From Pontibacillus salipaludis (GTDB lineage Bacteria > Bacillota > Bacilli > Bacillales > BH030062), in NCBI RefSeq assembly GCF_014642405.1, contig NZ_BMIN01000021.1:1-64000 (forward strand): a stretch of DNA of 64,000 nucleotides, read 5' to 3'. Below, piece after piece: positions 34,758-42,161 of this stretch (positions are counted from its first letter, which is position 1; each line of letters begins with the position of its first letter). The notes beneath the pieces are model-generated. The model was not told the DNA's origin and did not search any database. It worked only from the letters and a program-made list of their open reading frames with translations. The position numbers and the translations under genes were made by a program.

Positions 34758-34911
34758 CAAGCTGAGAGTTACCTAAGTAGTACGGTAGGAGTACAAAACA
34801 TTATGTTGTGCTACAAAATGAACTACTTTTTCATGTGAATCCAGCTGGGACAGGCGTAGTCATTTAATGGTTTGGAAATTTAGTGGGGCAATACCGATGA
34901 AAGTTTCCTTA

Positions 34912-34955
34912 TTCAACAAACGGGTGCGATTATCCAAGAAGAGAATCGTTCTCTA
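34912..34955 (+). repeat. Dispersed element, 5' half
   Basis: TTCAACAAACGGGTGCGATTATCCAAGAAGAGAATCG carries the 5' arm and the inner CGATT/AATCG stem. The usual 3' arm is lost. About 150 bases separate it from the lipoprotein stop. Confidence 0.65.
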
Positions 34956-34983
34956 AGCTATAAAAACGAAAGGGGAATATTAA

Positions 34984-35517
34984 ATGTTTAAATATAAAAT
35001 CAACGAAGAGACTGAACTTCGTTTACTAGAAGTACGTCATGCTGAAGAACTATTTCAACTCACTGATACCTCAAGGAATAATCTACGTAAATGGTTACCT
35101 TGGGTTGATCGTACAAAGACAGTAGAGAACTCTAAGGGATTTATTGAGGGGGCATTAAAGCAATTCTGTAACAATGATGGCTTCCAGGCGGGGATCTGGT
35201 ATAAAGGAGAATTAGCAGGGATCGTAGGGTTACATACTATTAATTGGTCAAATAAATCTACTTCCTTAGGTTACTGGCTTGGGGATTCTTTTCAAGGAAA
35301 AGGGTTAATGACAAAGTCGTGTCAAGAAGTCATAAACTATTGCTTTAATGAACTTGAACTTAAGCGTATAGAAATACGAGTAGCAACTGAGAATGAAAAA
35401 AGTTTAGCCATCCCACATAGGTTAGGTTTTACAAAAGAAGGATGTCTTGAAAAGTCAGAATTATTGTACGACGAATATGTAGATCATTATGTTTTTGGTC
35501 TAATTAACGAAATTTAA
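34984..35517 (+). CDS. GNAT acetyltransferase, RimL/RimJ-like
   Basis: 177 residues, GAAAGGGGA before the ATG. The pattern NLRKWLPWVDRTKTVENSKGF, WYKGELAGIVGLH, LGYWLGDSFQGKGLMTK (acetyl-CoA loop) and ENEKSLAIPHRLGFTKEG is that of the ribosomal-protein-serine acetyltransferase-like GNATs. Acceptor unknown. Flanked by elements on both sides. Confidence 0.88.
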   Translation: MFKYKINEETELRLLEVRHAEELFQLTDTSRNNLRKWLPWVDRTKTVENSKGFIEGALKQFCNNDGFQAGIWYKGELAGIVGLHTINWSNKSTSLGYWLGDSFQGKGLMTKSCQEVINYCFNELELKRIEIRVATENEKSLAIPHRLGFTKEGCLEKSELLYDEYVDHYVFGLINEI

Positions 35518-35540
35518 ACTAGATATCTTGATTTCAACTC

Positions 35541-35622
35541 TTCAAGTATAGGGTGCAATAGTGAAATATGGAGTTGTCGATGCGGCAGCTCCTATTGTGT
35601 TAATGAGGCAGGGTAGTGGAAG
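35541..35622 (+). repeat. Dispersed element, full copy (type B)
   Basis: 5' arm TTCAAGTATAGGGTGCAATAG; centre TATGGAGTTGTCGATGCGG with CAGCTCCTATTG; 3' arm GTTAATGAGGCAGGGTAGTGGAAG. The centre is nearly that of 33640; the 3' arm and flank continue as the duplicated unit also found after 38504. Confidence 0.8.
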
Positions 35623-35673
35623 TAGAAAAAAAGAGTGTGTGTAAATCTCTATTTATTTAAAGGAGCTGAAAAG

Positions 35674-36138
35674 ATGAACAAGAAAGCTATTCTTATTTCC
35701 ATACTCTCTATTTTTATGCTCCAAGGTTGTTCTGTGAAGAGCACGCCTGAAGACTTATTCTTTAAATTCTCTCACGCAATATGGGTTCAAGAGCAAGATT
35801 TTGAAAAGGCTAGTGAATTAACAGACAGTTTGACAAGTGAAGAACTAAAGGATAAAACCAAACACGTACCAAAACATTTAGTGGATACGTACAAAAGAAA
35901 AGTTACCACATACTACTTCAAAAGCAATAAAGACGATGGAGATAAAAAAATTAATTATCATTTTATAATTCCAGAGTATGCCACGAATGGAAAAGTAACA
36001 ATGGAGAAACGTAATAGCTCTTGGATTATAACGAAGGTAGAAGCAAAAGGAATAAAGTCAAAGAATGATGTTAAACAGCTTAGCGACAAAGAAAAAGATT
36101 GGAAAGAAGTCAATCTTGCTGAACTTGAAGAGAAATAA
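35674..36138 (+). CDS. Small lipoprotein, duplicated (copy 1)
   Basis: 154 residues from ATG 35674 with AAAGGAGCTG before it. The signal NKKAILISILSIFMLQGC ends in lipobox LQGC. Mature part: EDLFFKFSHAIWVQEQDF, a lysine-rich middle and the end KDWKEVNLAELEEK. It is nearly identical in its middle to the gene at 38564 (for example the HVPKHLVDTYKRKVTTYYF block). Function unknown. The identity extends from the preceding element's 3' arm to the next element. Confidence 0.75.
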   Translation: MNKKAILISILSIFMLQGCSVKSTPEDLFFKFSHAIWVQEQDFEKASELTDSLTSEELKDKTKHVPKHLVDTYKRKVTTYYFKSNKDDGDKKINYHFIIPEYATNGKVTMEKRNSSWIITKVEAKGIKSKNDVKQLSDKEKDWKEVNLAELEEK

Positions 36139-36145
36139 CAGAAAG

Positions 36146-36193
36146 AAAAGAGCAACATATATTAGTATTTACTAATGTACGTGGCTCTTTTAT
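36146..36193 (+). terminator. Terminator-like hairpin within duplicated unit 1
   Basis: AAAAGAGC(A)AC with internal ATTAGT/ACTAAT pairing and GTGGCTCTTTTA. The matching hairpin follows the second copy at 39036, so it belongs to the duplicated unit. Confidence 0.7.
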
Positions 36194-36213
36194 GGTTATG
36201 AGCAATACTTTTA

Positions 36214-36270
36214 CAACTAACGGGTGCAATTGTTGAATATGAGCAGCCGCTTCTTTCATTAACGAGGGAG
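36214..36270 (+). repeat. Dispersed element, copy (type A)
   Basis: CAACTAACGGGTGCAATTG, loop TTGAATATGAGCAG, CCGCTTCTTTCATTAACGAGG. The loop is shared with 32943. It ends the duplicated unit that started in 35541. Confidence 0.78.
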
Positions 36271-36275
36271 AAGAA

Positions 36276-36509
36276 ATAAATATATTAAAAAGAGTAAATA
36301 GTATCCTTATAGTCTTAGTATTTGGACTTTCTGTATCTTATTTATTTTTGGACTTCAATATACCTATCTATATTGTTCTAGTCCTTGCATCTGTTACATG
36401 TGCGCTAACGGCAGTTGAAACCGTCAAAGGTCGCCAAGATAAGCGCGGCTATAAGTATATTTTTGGTGCAATTGTTATGCTTTTTTTGGCATTTGTGATG
36501 TACTTTTAA
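36276..36509 (+). CDS. Small membrane protein with a probable ATA start
   Basis: 77 residues if started at ATA 36276, five bases after GAGGGAG; there is no ATG, GTG or TTG at the front of this frame. The product starts NILKRVNS and has two hydrophobic spans (about 9-24 and 29-45) plus a third at the end (about 63-76) with an ETVKGRQDKRGYKY loop, a believable membrane protein. It lies directly after an element's 3' arm. It could instead be a gene that lost its start codon. Confidence 0.5.
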   Translation: MNILKRVNSILIVLVFGLSVSYLFLDFNIPIYIVLVLASVTCALTAVETVKGRQDKRGYKYIFGAIVMLFLAFVMYF

Positions 36510-36530
36510 GGGTAATATAAGTAGCATTTA

Positions 36531-36585
36531 TGATACTATCGTGTGCGATTGTTAAAGATCATCGACTGCTTCTTTAGATATGGAG
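36531..36585 (+). repeat. Dispersed element, copy (type A)
   Basis: GATACTATCGTGTGCGATTG, then GACTGCTTCTTTAGATATGGAG. 5' arm and CTTCTTT box kept; the ATTAACG box has drifted. Confidence 0.6.
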
Positions 36586-36750
36586 GGTAATTTGAAAGAC
36601 TTGAAATAATAAAACAATAGACCGAACAATACTATATACTCTCGGCGTAAACCTCAATAGAAATTCCTGTTGGGGTTTAAATTGTTTCGTTTACATTTAT
36701 TTGAATATTTGGTAAATTGAATATATCAAAAAGATATATAGGAGTATGCT

Positions 36751-37311
36751 ATGGCTCAAAAAAATTACACACAATATGCATTGCTTGGCCTTCTAACAAC
36801 GGGGTATCATACTGGGTATTCAATGAAGCAAATGATCGATGGTAGCTTAAACCATTTTTGGAAGATTAGCTACGGTCAAATTTATCCTGCTTTAAAGTTG
36901 TTAGTGGATAAAGGTTATGCAGAAGTGAAGTACACGTCGCAGCAAGGAAGACCTGATAAAAAAGAGTATTATATAACTTCTTCTGGAAAAGAAGCACTGA
37001 AGCAATGGTTAAAACAACCTGTACAAGAACTTCCTGTAGAGAAAAATGAGTTACTTCTAAAGCTATTTTTTAGCCGCCAACAGGACAAACACATAACGAT
37101 CAAGCAAATTGAAATCTATCATGAAAATCTTCTTGAGAGATATAACACCTACGAAGGTATTAAGGAAATGATTCTTACAGAGTCGTGTGACCATAAGGAT
37201 GCGCCTTTTTGGATTATTACGCTAGATTATGGACTTAGTACTACCCATGCAGCTATTGAGTGGTGTGTAAAAACAAAAGATACTTTACTGAATCTTAAGG
37301 AGGAAGAATGA
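36751..37311 (+). CDS. PadR-family regulator with C-terminal helical domain
   Basis: 186 residues: winged helix TQYALLGLLTTGYHTGYSMK, FWKISYGQIYPALKLLVDKG and a GRPDKKEYYIT wing, followed by a long helical dimer domain (Vir-type PadR). Its TGA overlaps the ATG of the DUF4188 gene, so the two are coupled; the pair is one two-gene unit between elements. Probably regulates the partner in response to a small hydrophobic molecule. Confidence 0.88.
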   Translation: MAQKNYTQYALLGLLTTGYHTGYSMKQMIDGSLNHFWKISYGQIYPALKLLVDKGYAEVKYTSQQGRPDKKEYYITSSGKEALKQWLKQPVQELPVEKNELLLKLFFSRQQDKHITIKQIEIYHENLLERYNTYEGIKEMILTESCDHKDAPFWIITLDYGLSTTHAAIEWCVKTKDTLLNLKEEE

Positions 37312-37793
37312 TGGGGGCAGAAGTATTTAAGGGTAGATTTACTGTTGATAATAGGGATGAAAGGGAATTTGTTGTCTTCCTAATTGGTATGCGTATAAAT
37401 AAATGGTGGGCAGTACACAAATGGGTTCCTGTATTTTTAGCAATGCCAGCTATGGTTAGAGAGCTTTTCAGTAACAAGGATTTAGGATTTCTAACTATGG
37501 AGAATTTCTTCAACTTTCGTTCGACACTGATGGTCCAATACTGGGAATCAGAAGAGGATTTGTTAAGATATGCAAAAGGAGATAAACACTTGAAAGCATG
37601 GAGCGACTTTAATAAAAAAGTTAAAGATACTGATGCAGTGGGAATTTACCATGAAACCTATTTAATTAAGCCTGGTCAATTTGAGTCAATTTATGGGAAT
37701 ATGCCGAGGTTTGGGTTAGCAAAAGCTCTAGGACATACACCTATTACAAATTCTTCTAAAACCGCACGCCAACGTCTTAAAAGTATAAAGTGA
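37308..37793 (+). CDS. DUF4188 protein
   Basis: 161 residues starting in an ATGA overlap with PadR, AAGGAGG before it. KGRFTVDNRDEREFVVFLIGMRINKWW and FNFRSTLMVQYWESEEDLLRYAKGDKHLKAW match the DUF4188 pattern, a haem- or monooxygenase-like ferredoxin fold related to aldoxime-dehydratase-type proteins. Biochemical role unknown. Confidence 0.8.
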   Translation: MMGAEVFKGRFTVDNRDEREFVVFLIGMRINKWWAVHKWVPVFLAMPAMVRELFSNKDLGFLTMENFFNFRSTLMVQYWESEEDLLRYAKGDKHLKAWSDFNKKVKDTDAVGIYHETYLIKPGQFESIYGNMPRFGLAKALGHTPITNSSKTARQRLKSIK

Positions 37794-37820
37794 ATGATCG
37801 TTATATCTTGAAGTTGAATT

Positions 37821-37880
37821 TTCAACTATCGAGTGCGTTTGGTGAACAAGAGCAGTCGCTTCTTCATTAATGGATCATAA
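37821..37880 (+). repeat. Dispersed element, copy (type A)
   Basis: TTCAACTATCGAGTGCGTTTG, loop GTGAACAAGAG, CAGTCGCTTCTTCATTAATGG. Good match through the CGCTTCTT-CATTAA arm. Confidence 0.72.
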
Positions 37881-37911
37881 TGTTAAATAACGATTGGCGG
37901 GTGGAATGATT

Positions 37912-38433
37912 ATGGAAAGAATAGCAGTAGATATGGACGATGTGATAGCAGACCCTTTGTCTAAACACATAGAAGTCTTTAATGAAAGGTTCAATGAGGA
38001 TATTTCAATTCAAGACTTGCAAGGTAAATACTTAACAGAAATACGCCCTAATTTACAAGTAGAAATTATGAACATTTTAAGTGAACCCAATTTTTTTTGT
38101 GATTTAGAGGTAATGGAAGACAGTCAGGAGGTTCTAAAAGAATTAAGTCAATTTTACGAAATCTTTATTGTTACGGCTGCTATGGAAATCCCGACATCTT
38201 TCACCTCCAAATATAAATGGTTAAAAGGCAATTTTAGTTTTTTAAATAAGAATAACTTTGTTTTTTGTGGTGATAAAAGTATCGTTAATGCAGATTATCT
38301 CATTGATGACAACCCTAAACACTTTAAGCGATTTAAGGGTAAAGGGATACTATTTAATTCACCTTATAATTCTTCGGAAACTGGTTATTACAGAGTGAAT
38401 AGTTGGAAGGAAATAAGAAATTATTTTCTTTAA
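37912..38433 (+). CDS. 5'(3')-deoxyribonucleotidase, HAD superfamily
   Basis: 173 residues from ATG 37912, chosen as GGTGG lies seven bases before it. The start RIAVDMDDVIADP carries the HAD nucleophile Asp, IFIVTAAMEIP is motif II and ADYLIDDNPKHFKRF the acidic motif; this order and length are those of the NT5C-type 5'-nucleotidases. Dephosphorylates (deoxy)nucleotides. Single-gene unit between elements. Confidence 0.85.
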   Translation: MERIAVDMDDVIADPLSKHIEVFNERFNEDISIQDLQGKYLTEIRPNLQVEIMNILSEPNFFCDLEVMEDSQEVLKELSQFYEIFIVTAAMEIPTSFTSKYKWLKGNFSFLNKNNFVFCGDKSIVNADYLIDDNPKHFKRFKGKGILFNSPYNSSETGYYRVNSWKEIRNYFL

Positions 38434-38444
38434 TAAAAGTAGTT

Positions 38445-38513
38445 TGAACTAAAGAATGCGATTGCTGAACAAAAGAAATCGCTTCTTTCATTAACGGAGC
38501 AGGTTAGTGGAAG
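38445..38513 (+). repeat. Dispersed element, full copy (type A, reference copy)
   Basis: 5' arm TGAACTAAAGAATGCGATTG; loop CTGAACAAAAG; 3' arm AAATCGCTTCTTTCATTAAC, then GGAGCAGGTTAGTGGAAG. Inner stem GCGATT/AATCGC (6 bp) and outer ACTAA/TTAGT (5 bp): two nested pairs of arms on one imperfect palindrome. Confidence 0.85.
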
Positions 38514-38563
38514 AAGAAAAAAGAGTCTGTGTAAATCTCCATCTATTTAAAGGAGCTGAAAAG

Positions 38564-39028
38564 ATGAACAAGGTAGTGGTTCTAATATCCTTGCTTACTA
38601 TTGTTATGCTACAAGGTTGTTCTGAGAAGATTACGCCAGAAGACTTATTCTTTAATTTCTCCCACGCAATATGGGTGCAAGAGCAAGATTTTGAAGAAGC
38701 TAGTGAATTAACAGACAGTTTGACAAATGAGGAACTGAAAGATCAAACCAAACACGTACCAAAACATTTAGTGGATACGTACAAAAGAAAAGTCACCACA
38801 TACTACTTCAAAAGCAATAAAGACGATGGAGATAAAGAAGTTAATTATCAATTTATAATTCCGGCTTATGCTACTAATGGAAAAGTAACGATTGAGAAAC
38901 GTAATAGCTCTTGGGTGATAACTAATTTAGAAGCCGGAGAAAGAAAGTCAAACTATTATGATAAACAGCTTAGCGATAAGAAAAAAGATTGGAAAGAAGT
39001 CAATCTTGCTGAACTTGAAGAGAAATAA
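38564..39028 (+). CDS. Small lipoprotein, duplicated (copy 2)
   Basis: 154 residues from ATG 38564 with AAAGGAGCTG before it. The signal NKVVVLISLLTIVMLQGC ends in the lipobox LQGC. Clear paralogue of 35674 with high identity, differing mainly in the signal and the segment before DKQLSDKKKDW. The upstream and downstream non-coding DNA is duplicated with it. No known function; may be a cell-surface factor specific to this strain. Confidence 0.75.
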   Translation: MNKVVVLISLLTIVMLQGCSEKITPEDLFFNFSHAIWVQEQDFEEASELTDSLTNEELKDQTKHVPKHLVDTYKRKVTTYYFKSNKDDGDKEVNYQFIIPAYATNGKVTIEKRNSSWVITNLEAGERKSNYYDKQLSDKKKDWKEVNLAELEEK

Positions 39029-39035
39029 CAGAATG

Positions 39036-39082
39036 AAAAGAGCCACATATATTAGTATTTACTAATGTACGTGGATCTTTTA
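39036..39082 (+). terminator. Terminator-like hairpin within duplicated unit 2
   Basis: Same hairpin as at 36146 (AAAAGAGCCACATATATTAG with CTAATGTACGTGGATCTTTT), slightly altered. Confidence 0.65.
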
Positions 39083-39102
39083 TGGTTATGGGCACTATTC
39101 TT

Positions 39103-39171
39103 GCAACTAACGAGTGCAATTGTCGAACAAGAGCAATCGCTTTTTTTATTAACGTGGCGGGATAGTGGAAG
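39103..39171 (+). repeat. Dispersed element, full copy (type A)
   Basis: GCAACTAACGAGTGCAATTG, loop TCGAACAAGAG, CAATCGCTTTTTTTATTAAC, then GTGGCGGGATAGTGGAAG. Complete 5' and 3' arms. Confidence 0.82.
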
Positions 39172-39416
39172 AGCCATGGTTAAATGATGTTCAATAAACA
39201 GTCCAGTTTGTTGAGTAATTGTGATTTTTAAAAGGGAGTGAGTAATTGCTGAAAACACATGAGGTTTATTATTTACTACTCCTTATCTGATGACAAACAA
39301 ACTTGTTTTATAGAATATCTTAAGCACTCTAGTCAGCATTATTGAGCTATCCTTTATATAAAAAGGATGGCATTTTTTATATATGTTCGAGGACTAAGGG
39401 GGGGACCATAAAGTGG
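39172..39416. other. Gap without a clear gene in the array
   Basis: Between the element at 39103 and the next credible start. It holds only a possible 14-codon frame (from a TTG near 39246) and an A/T-rich stretch. It may contain remains of a lost gene. Confidence 0.4.
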
Positions 39417-39587
39417 ATGCACTGGCATTTCTTCACGCCCAAGGAGCTTGTCTCTGTGGTAATTATGGTTAGTCTCTTCTTACACTTAACCATTAGTGCA
39501 ATAATAGCGTCTTTTCTCCTTTCTATAACGATGTGGATCGTTTCATTTGTTATTTATGGAGTTACGGCTATGATGGTGTTTAATTAA
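39417..39587 (+). CDS. Small two-span membrane protein
   Basis: 56 residues from ATG 39417, twelve bases after a run of seven Gs. MHWHFFTPKELVSVVIMVSLFLHL, then a second hydrophobic segment (about 28-52). An alternative in-frame ATA at 39408 would be very close to the G-run; the frame is also open further upstream. No family recognised. Confidence 0.55.
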   Translation: MHWHFFTPKELVSVVIMVSLFLHLTISAIIASFLLSITMWIVSFVIYGVTAMMVFN

Positions 39588-39822
39588 AAGGACAAGCACC
39601 CTAATTTTGAATTGACATAGAACCATTTCGTTCTGGAGGCCTAATGCAGCTGAAGTGTAAATGAGAAGGAACAGAACAGCTCAACTTCTTGATTTGCTAG
39701 AGAAGGCGGGCTTTTTATTATGGAATTTTCCTGTCGTTTTATATCGGCTTGTGTGATGAATGTGTCTAAACAGGTAATTGGTATTTTATGCTAAAATAAA
39801 TTTAGGTTATGTGAAATATTGT

Positions 39823-39840
39823 TCTTAAACTAACAGACCA
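39823..39840 (+). repeat. Element remnant
   Basis: TTCTTAAACTAACAGACC shares CTTAAACTAAC with the truncated copy at 32464. Too short to be sure. Confidence 0.3.
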
Positions 39841-39863
39841 AAATGATTAATCAGGAGGTCATG

Positions 39864-40307
39864 ATGAAAATTATTAAAGATACAGGTAAAAGTTTTAATT
39901 TAGAAAATCTTCTTGCCAAGCCTTTAGTAGCTCATTTATCAACAGTTGTAGAGGATGCACCGAGAGATTCACCCGTTTGGTTTTATTGGAAAGATGATAA
40001 GATTTGGATAATAGGAACAGCTTCAGATACATTTCCAGATAGAATAAAGGAAAATCCGAAATGTGCGATTGGAATAGTAGATTACAATCAGCACAATGGA
40101 CTTTTTTTACATGCAGGTTTTAGAGGTACAGCAACCGTAGAACCTTTTGATAAGGTCATAGCTAACCAGTTAATTTCTCGTTACTTAGGTACTGAAATAG
40201 AAGAATGGGACCAGCGTTTTAAAAATTTAGATAATAGTAATACTTTAATATGTTTTATGCCTGAAACAGTAGTAGTTCGTGACCAATCATTTGTTCTTCC
40301 TAAATAA
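39864..40307 (+). CDS. Pyridoxamine 5'-phosphate oxidase-fold protein
   Basis: 147 residues from the second of two adjacent ATGs, four to five bases after CAGGAGG. PLVAHLSTVVEDAPRDSPVWFYWKDDKIW and IGTASDTFPDRIKENPKCAIGIVD are typical of split-barrel flavin- or haem-binding PNPOx-like proteins; the ending has PETVVVRDQSFVLP. Reduction of an unidentified substrate with a flavin cofactor is plausible. Element copy downstream. Confidence 0.82.
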   Translation: MKIIKDTGKSFNLENLLAKPLVAHLSTVVEDAPRDSPVWFYWKDDKIWIIGTASDTFPDRIKENPKCAIGIVDYNQHNGLFLHAGFRGTATVEPFDKVIANQLISRYLGTEIEEWDQRFKNLDNSNTLICFMPETVVVRDQSFVLPK

Positions 40308-40345
40308 CAAGAAGAAGTAGATTGGTCAAATGAATGGTTGCTTCT

Positions 40346-40400
40346 ATTGTTAACGGGTGCGTTTTTTGAAGAAAAGCAATCGCTTCTTAACAGAACAGGA
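40346..40400 (+). repeat. Dispersed element, copy (type A)
   Basis: ATTGTTAACGGGTGCGTTTT, loop TTTGAAGAAAAG, CAATCGCTTCTTAACAGAAC. ATTAACG box is replaced by AACAGAAC. Confidence 0.68.
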
Positions 40401-40526
40401 AGCTATAAAGAATTTGTAGAAGAACTCCATCATTTATTCTTAAAATATCAAAAAATGAAAAGGTAAGCTTTCACTATCAAACGGAGGTTTGCATTTGTAA
40501 GTTTTCAAAGAGATAATCTTGTTTTT
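40401..40526. other. Possible remnant of a gene 3' end
   Basis: After the element a frame reads SYKEFVEELHHLFLKYQKMKR and stops at 40465. It has no start, so it may be the tail of a lost cassette gene. Weak support. Confidence 0.3.
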
Positions 40527-40562
40527 ATTCAACTAAAGGGTGCTAATGTTAAAGATCACTTG
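40527..40562 (+). repeat. Dispersed element, 5' half
   Basis: ATTCAACTAAAGGGTGCTAATGTTAAAGATCACTTGG; 5' arm clear, 3' arm absent. Confidence 0.6.
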
Positions 40563-40638
40563 GACATAGAAATTGAAGAAACTTTTCATAGAATCCCTTC
40601 GTATAGAAGTTAATCAGATGTTATCTGGAGGTTTTATT

Positions 40639-40812
40639 ATGTTGTGGGATAAACCTAAATGCACGTATTGTCAAAAAGAAATAAAAAGTGATGACGTTGT
40701 TTATGTGAAAATGCGCTACCCTAAGCGAAAAGGTTTCACTGAAATAAAGGCGTATCTAAGAAATGAAGGTAAGTTTATTTGTGAAAAATGCTTTAATGGT
40801 AATCTTATGTAA
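40639..40812 (+). CDS. Small zinc-ribbon-like protein
   Basis: 57 residues from ATG 40639 with GGAGG before it. CTYCQKEIKSDD and later FICEKCF provide two CxxC pairs, a zinc-binding or treble-clef-like arrangement, separated by VYVKMRYPKRKGF. No family name can be given. Flanked by elements on both sides. Confidence 0.65.
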   Translation: MLWDKPKCTYCQKEIKSDDVVYVKMRYPKRKGFTEIKAYLRNEGKFICEKCFNGNLM

Positions 40813-40818
40813 GGAATT

Positions 40819-40882
40819 TCCAATAAACAGTCGCGATCATTAAAGAAGAGTATTCGTTTCTTACATTAACGTTTTAGTAATG
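40819..40882 (+). repeat. Dispersed element, diverged copy
   Basis: CCAATAAACAGTCGCGATCA, loop TTAAAGAAGAG, then ATTCGTTTCTTACATTAACG and TTTTAGTAATG. Both arms recognisable, several substitutions. Confidence 0.6.
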
Positions 40883-40942
40883 TTAAGAGAGGACTAGTCT
40901 TATTTTTAATAAAGTGCAAGGTAGTAAAAAGGAGAGTGGGTC

Positions 40943-41725
40943 ATGTATAGTTCTGAAGAAAGAAATTCTTTTTTTGATAATATTATTGAGAAATTAGAAG
41001 CTTCTAAATTGGTGGAAGGTATTATCCAATTAGGTTCTGGAGTGGTTGGATATACAGATGAACACTCTGATATCGATTTAATGATTGCTACTTCTGAAAT
41101 AAAGGATGCAGAAGTGACCAAAAGGTTTGCTTATCAGACCTTCAATGATTTTAATTCTCTATACATCAAAGAAAAGCAATTTAGTGAAGAAATATTTCTT
41201 ATTATTGCAATAATGGAAAACCATTTAGAATTTAATGTCTCCATCGTACCTAGGGATTTATTAACTGTAAGGTCTCCTTTATGGAAAGTCATTACAGATA
41301 AAACTGGCTTAGTAACTGAGAAAATGAATGTTGAAAATAAAAAGTTTAAGGATAATCCTGAGAAATATCGATTAGGATTTGATATTTCATTTGAATTTGT
41401 TTATTGTTTCTTGAGTTTTGAAAAAGAGCTGAAACGAAATAACTTAATATATGCTCTGAAAATGCTAGAACAAATGAGAGATTACACCCTAACTGTACAA
41501 GCATTGAATGAGAAGAAAAAACTTCATCAACTTAAAGCGTATAACACATTAGAACCATCTTTCATCAAAGCATATCTTTCCACTTACCCAAATAAAATTA
41601 CTAGAGAAAAGTTAGAAGCTTCTGCTAGACAATTAAGGGAGCTTTTTACAGATACTATAAATCAAAATTCAACATTATCAATGGAAAATGCTTTAGAGAA
41701 CCTTCTAGAACAAACTACTGTTTAA
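40943..41725 (+). CDS. Nucleotidyltransferase, aminoglycoside-adenylyltransferase-like
   Basis: 260 residues, AAAGGAGAG before the ATG. GIIQLGSGVVGYTDEHSDIDLMI contains the GS and the DxD metal pair of the polymerase-beta-type nucleotidyltransferases; the helical C-terminal half resembles drug-modifying adenylyltransferases (ANT6-like in layout). Actual drug target unknown; may not confer resistance. Single-gene unit. Confidence 0.8.
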   Translation: MYSSEERNSFFDNIIEKLEASKLVEGIIQLGSGVVGYTDEHSDIDLMIATSEIKDAEVTKRFAYQTFNDFNSLYIKEKQFSEEIFLIIAIMENHLEFNVSIVPRDLLTVRSPLWKVITDKTGLVTEKMNVENKKFKDNPEKYRLGFDISFEFVYCFLSFEKELKRNNLIYALKMLEQMRDYTLTVQALNEKKKLHQLKAYNTLEPSFIKAYLSTYPNKITREKLEASARQLRELFTDTINQNSTLSMENALENLLEQTTV

Positions 41726-41745
41726 ATAAATCAACAAAAAAATAG

Positions 41746-41826
41746 TTTCTAATTAACGATCGGGTGCTTTAGTGGAGCAAGGAGCTTTGGGGACTTGCAG
41801 CACCTATTTTGCTAACGAGGCTGTAG
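41746..41826 (+). repeat. Dispersed element, copy (type B-like)
   Basis: CTAATTAACGATCGGGTGCTTTAG, then GGAGCAAGGAGCTTTGGG, GCAGCACCTATTTTGCTAACGAGGCTGTAG. Long centre like type B with a CACCTATTTTG in place of GCTCCTATTG. Confidence 0.68.
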
Positions 41827-41880
41827 AATTCAATAAGGATATTGAAAGGTTAATCTTTAATGATACGAGGTGATATGGGT

Positions 41881-42000
41881 ATGGAGACTATGTTAATTTT
41901 GGCGTTTTCTCTTGCAGCAGGTGGTGCAAGCATTGCATTGTTTGCATTTTCGAAAGTAGAAAAACTGGAAAAAAGAATTAAAGAACTTGAAGCCAAATAA
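41881..42000 (+). CDS. 39-residue membrane/coiled-coil peptide
   Basis: ATG 41881 lies nine bases after GAGGT; an ATG six bases earlier is too near. One hydrophobic segment (MLILAFSLAAGGASIALFAF), then a charged amphipathic helix KVEKLEKRIKELEAK that could form a short coiled coil. It lies between two elements. Function unknown. Confidence 0.6.
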   Translation: METMLILAFSLAAGGASIALFAFSKVEKLEKRIKELEAK

Positions 42001-42029
42001 ACAGTGAAACAATAATATTTGTGTACTAT

Positions 42030-42065
42030 TACACTTAAACTATTGGGTGCTAGAGAAGGTCAACG
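42030..42065 (+). repeat. Dispersed element, 5' half
   Basis: TTACACTTAAACTATTGGGTGCTAGAGAAGGTCAACG; 5' arm with GGGTGC kept, no 3' arm. Confidence 0.5.
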
Positions 42066-42161
42066 TTAAAAGAGATAGCTCAATCATAATATAATATATC
42101 AGAATGTTTTGTTAATGTGGGTTGGAATATGATTAAAGAGCTTAGAAGGGAAGTTGTTAGT

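Noticed and set aside
39246-39290. 14-codon frame after an AAAGGGAGTG site in the array gap
   Set aside because: Too short to support and no hydrophobic or conserved pattern, although the binding site is good.
40394-40465. Short frame SYKEFVEELHHLFLKYQK as a gene
   Set aside because: No start codon or binding site and it begins inside an element copy; at best the tail of a lost gene.
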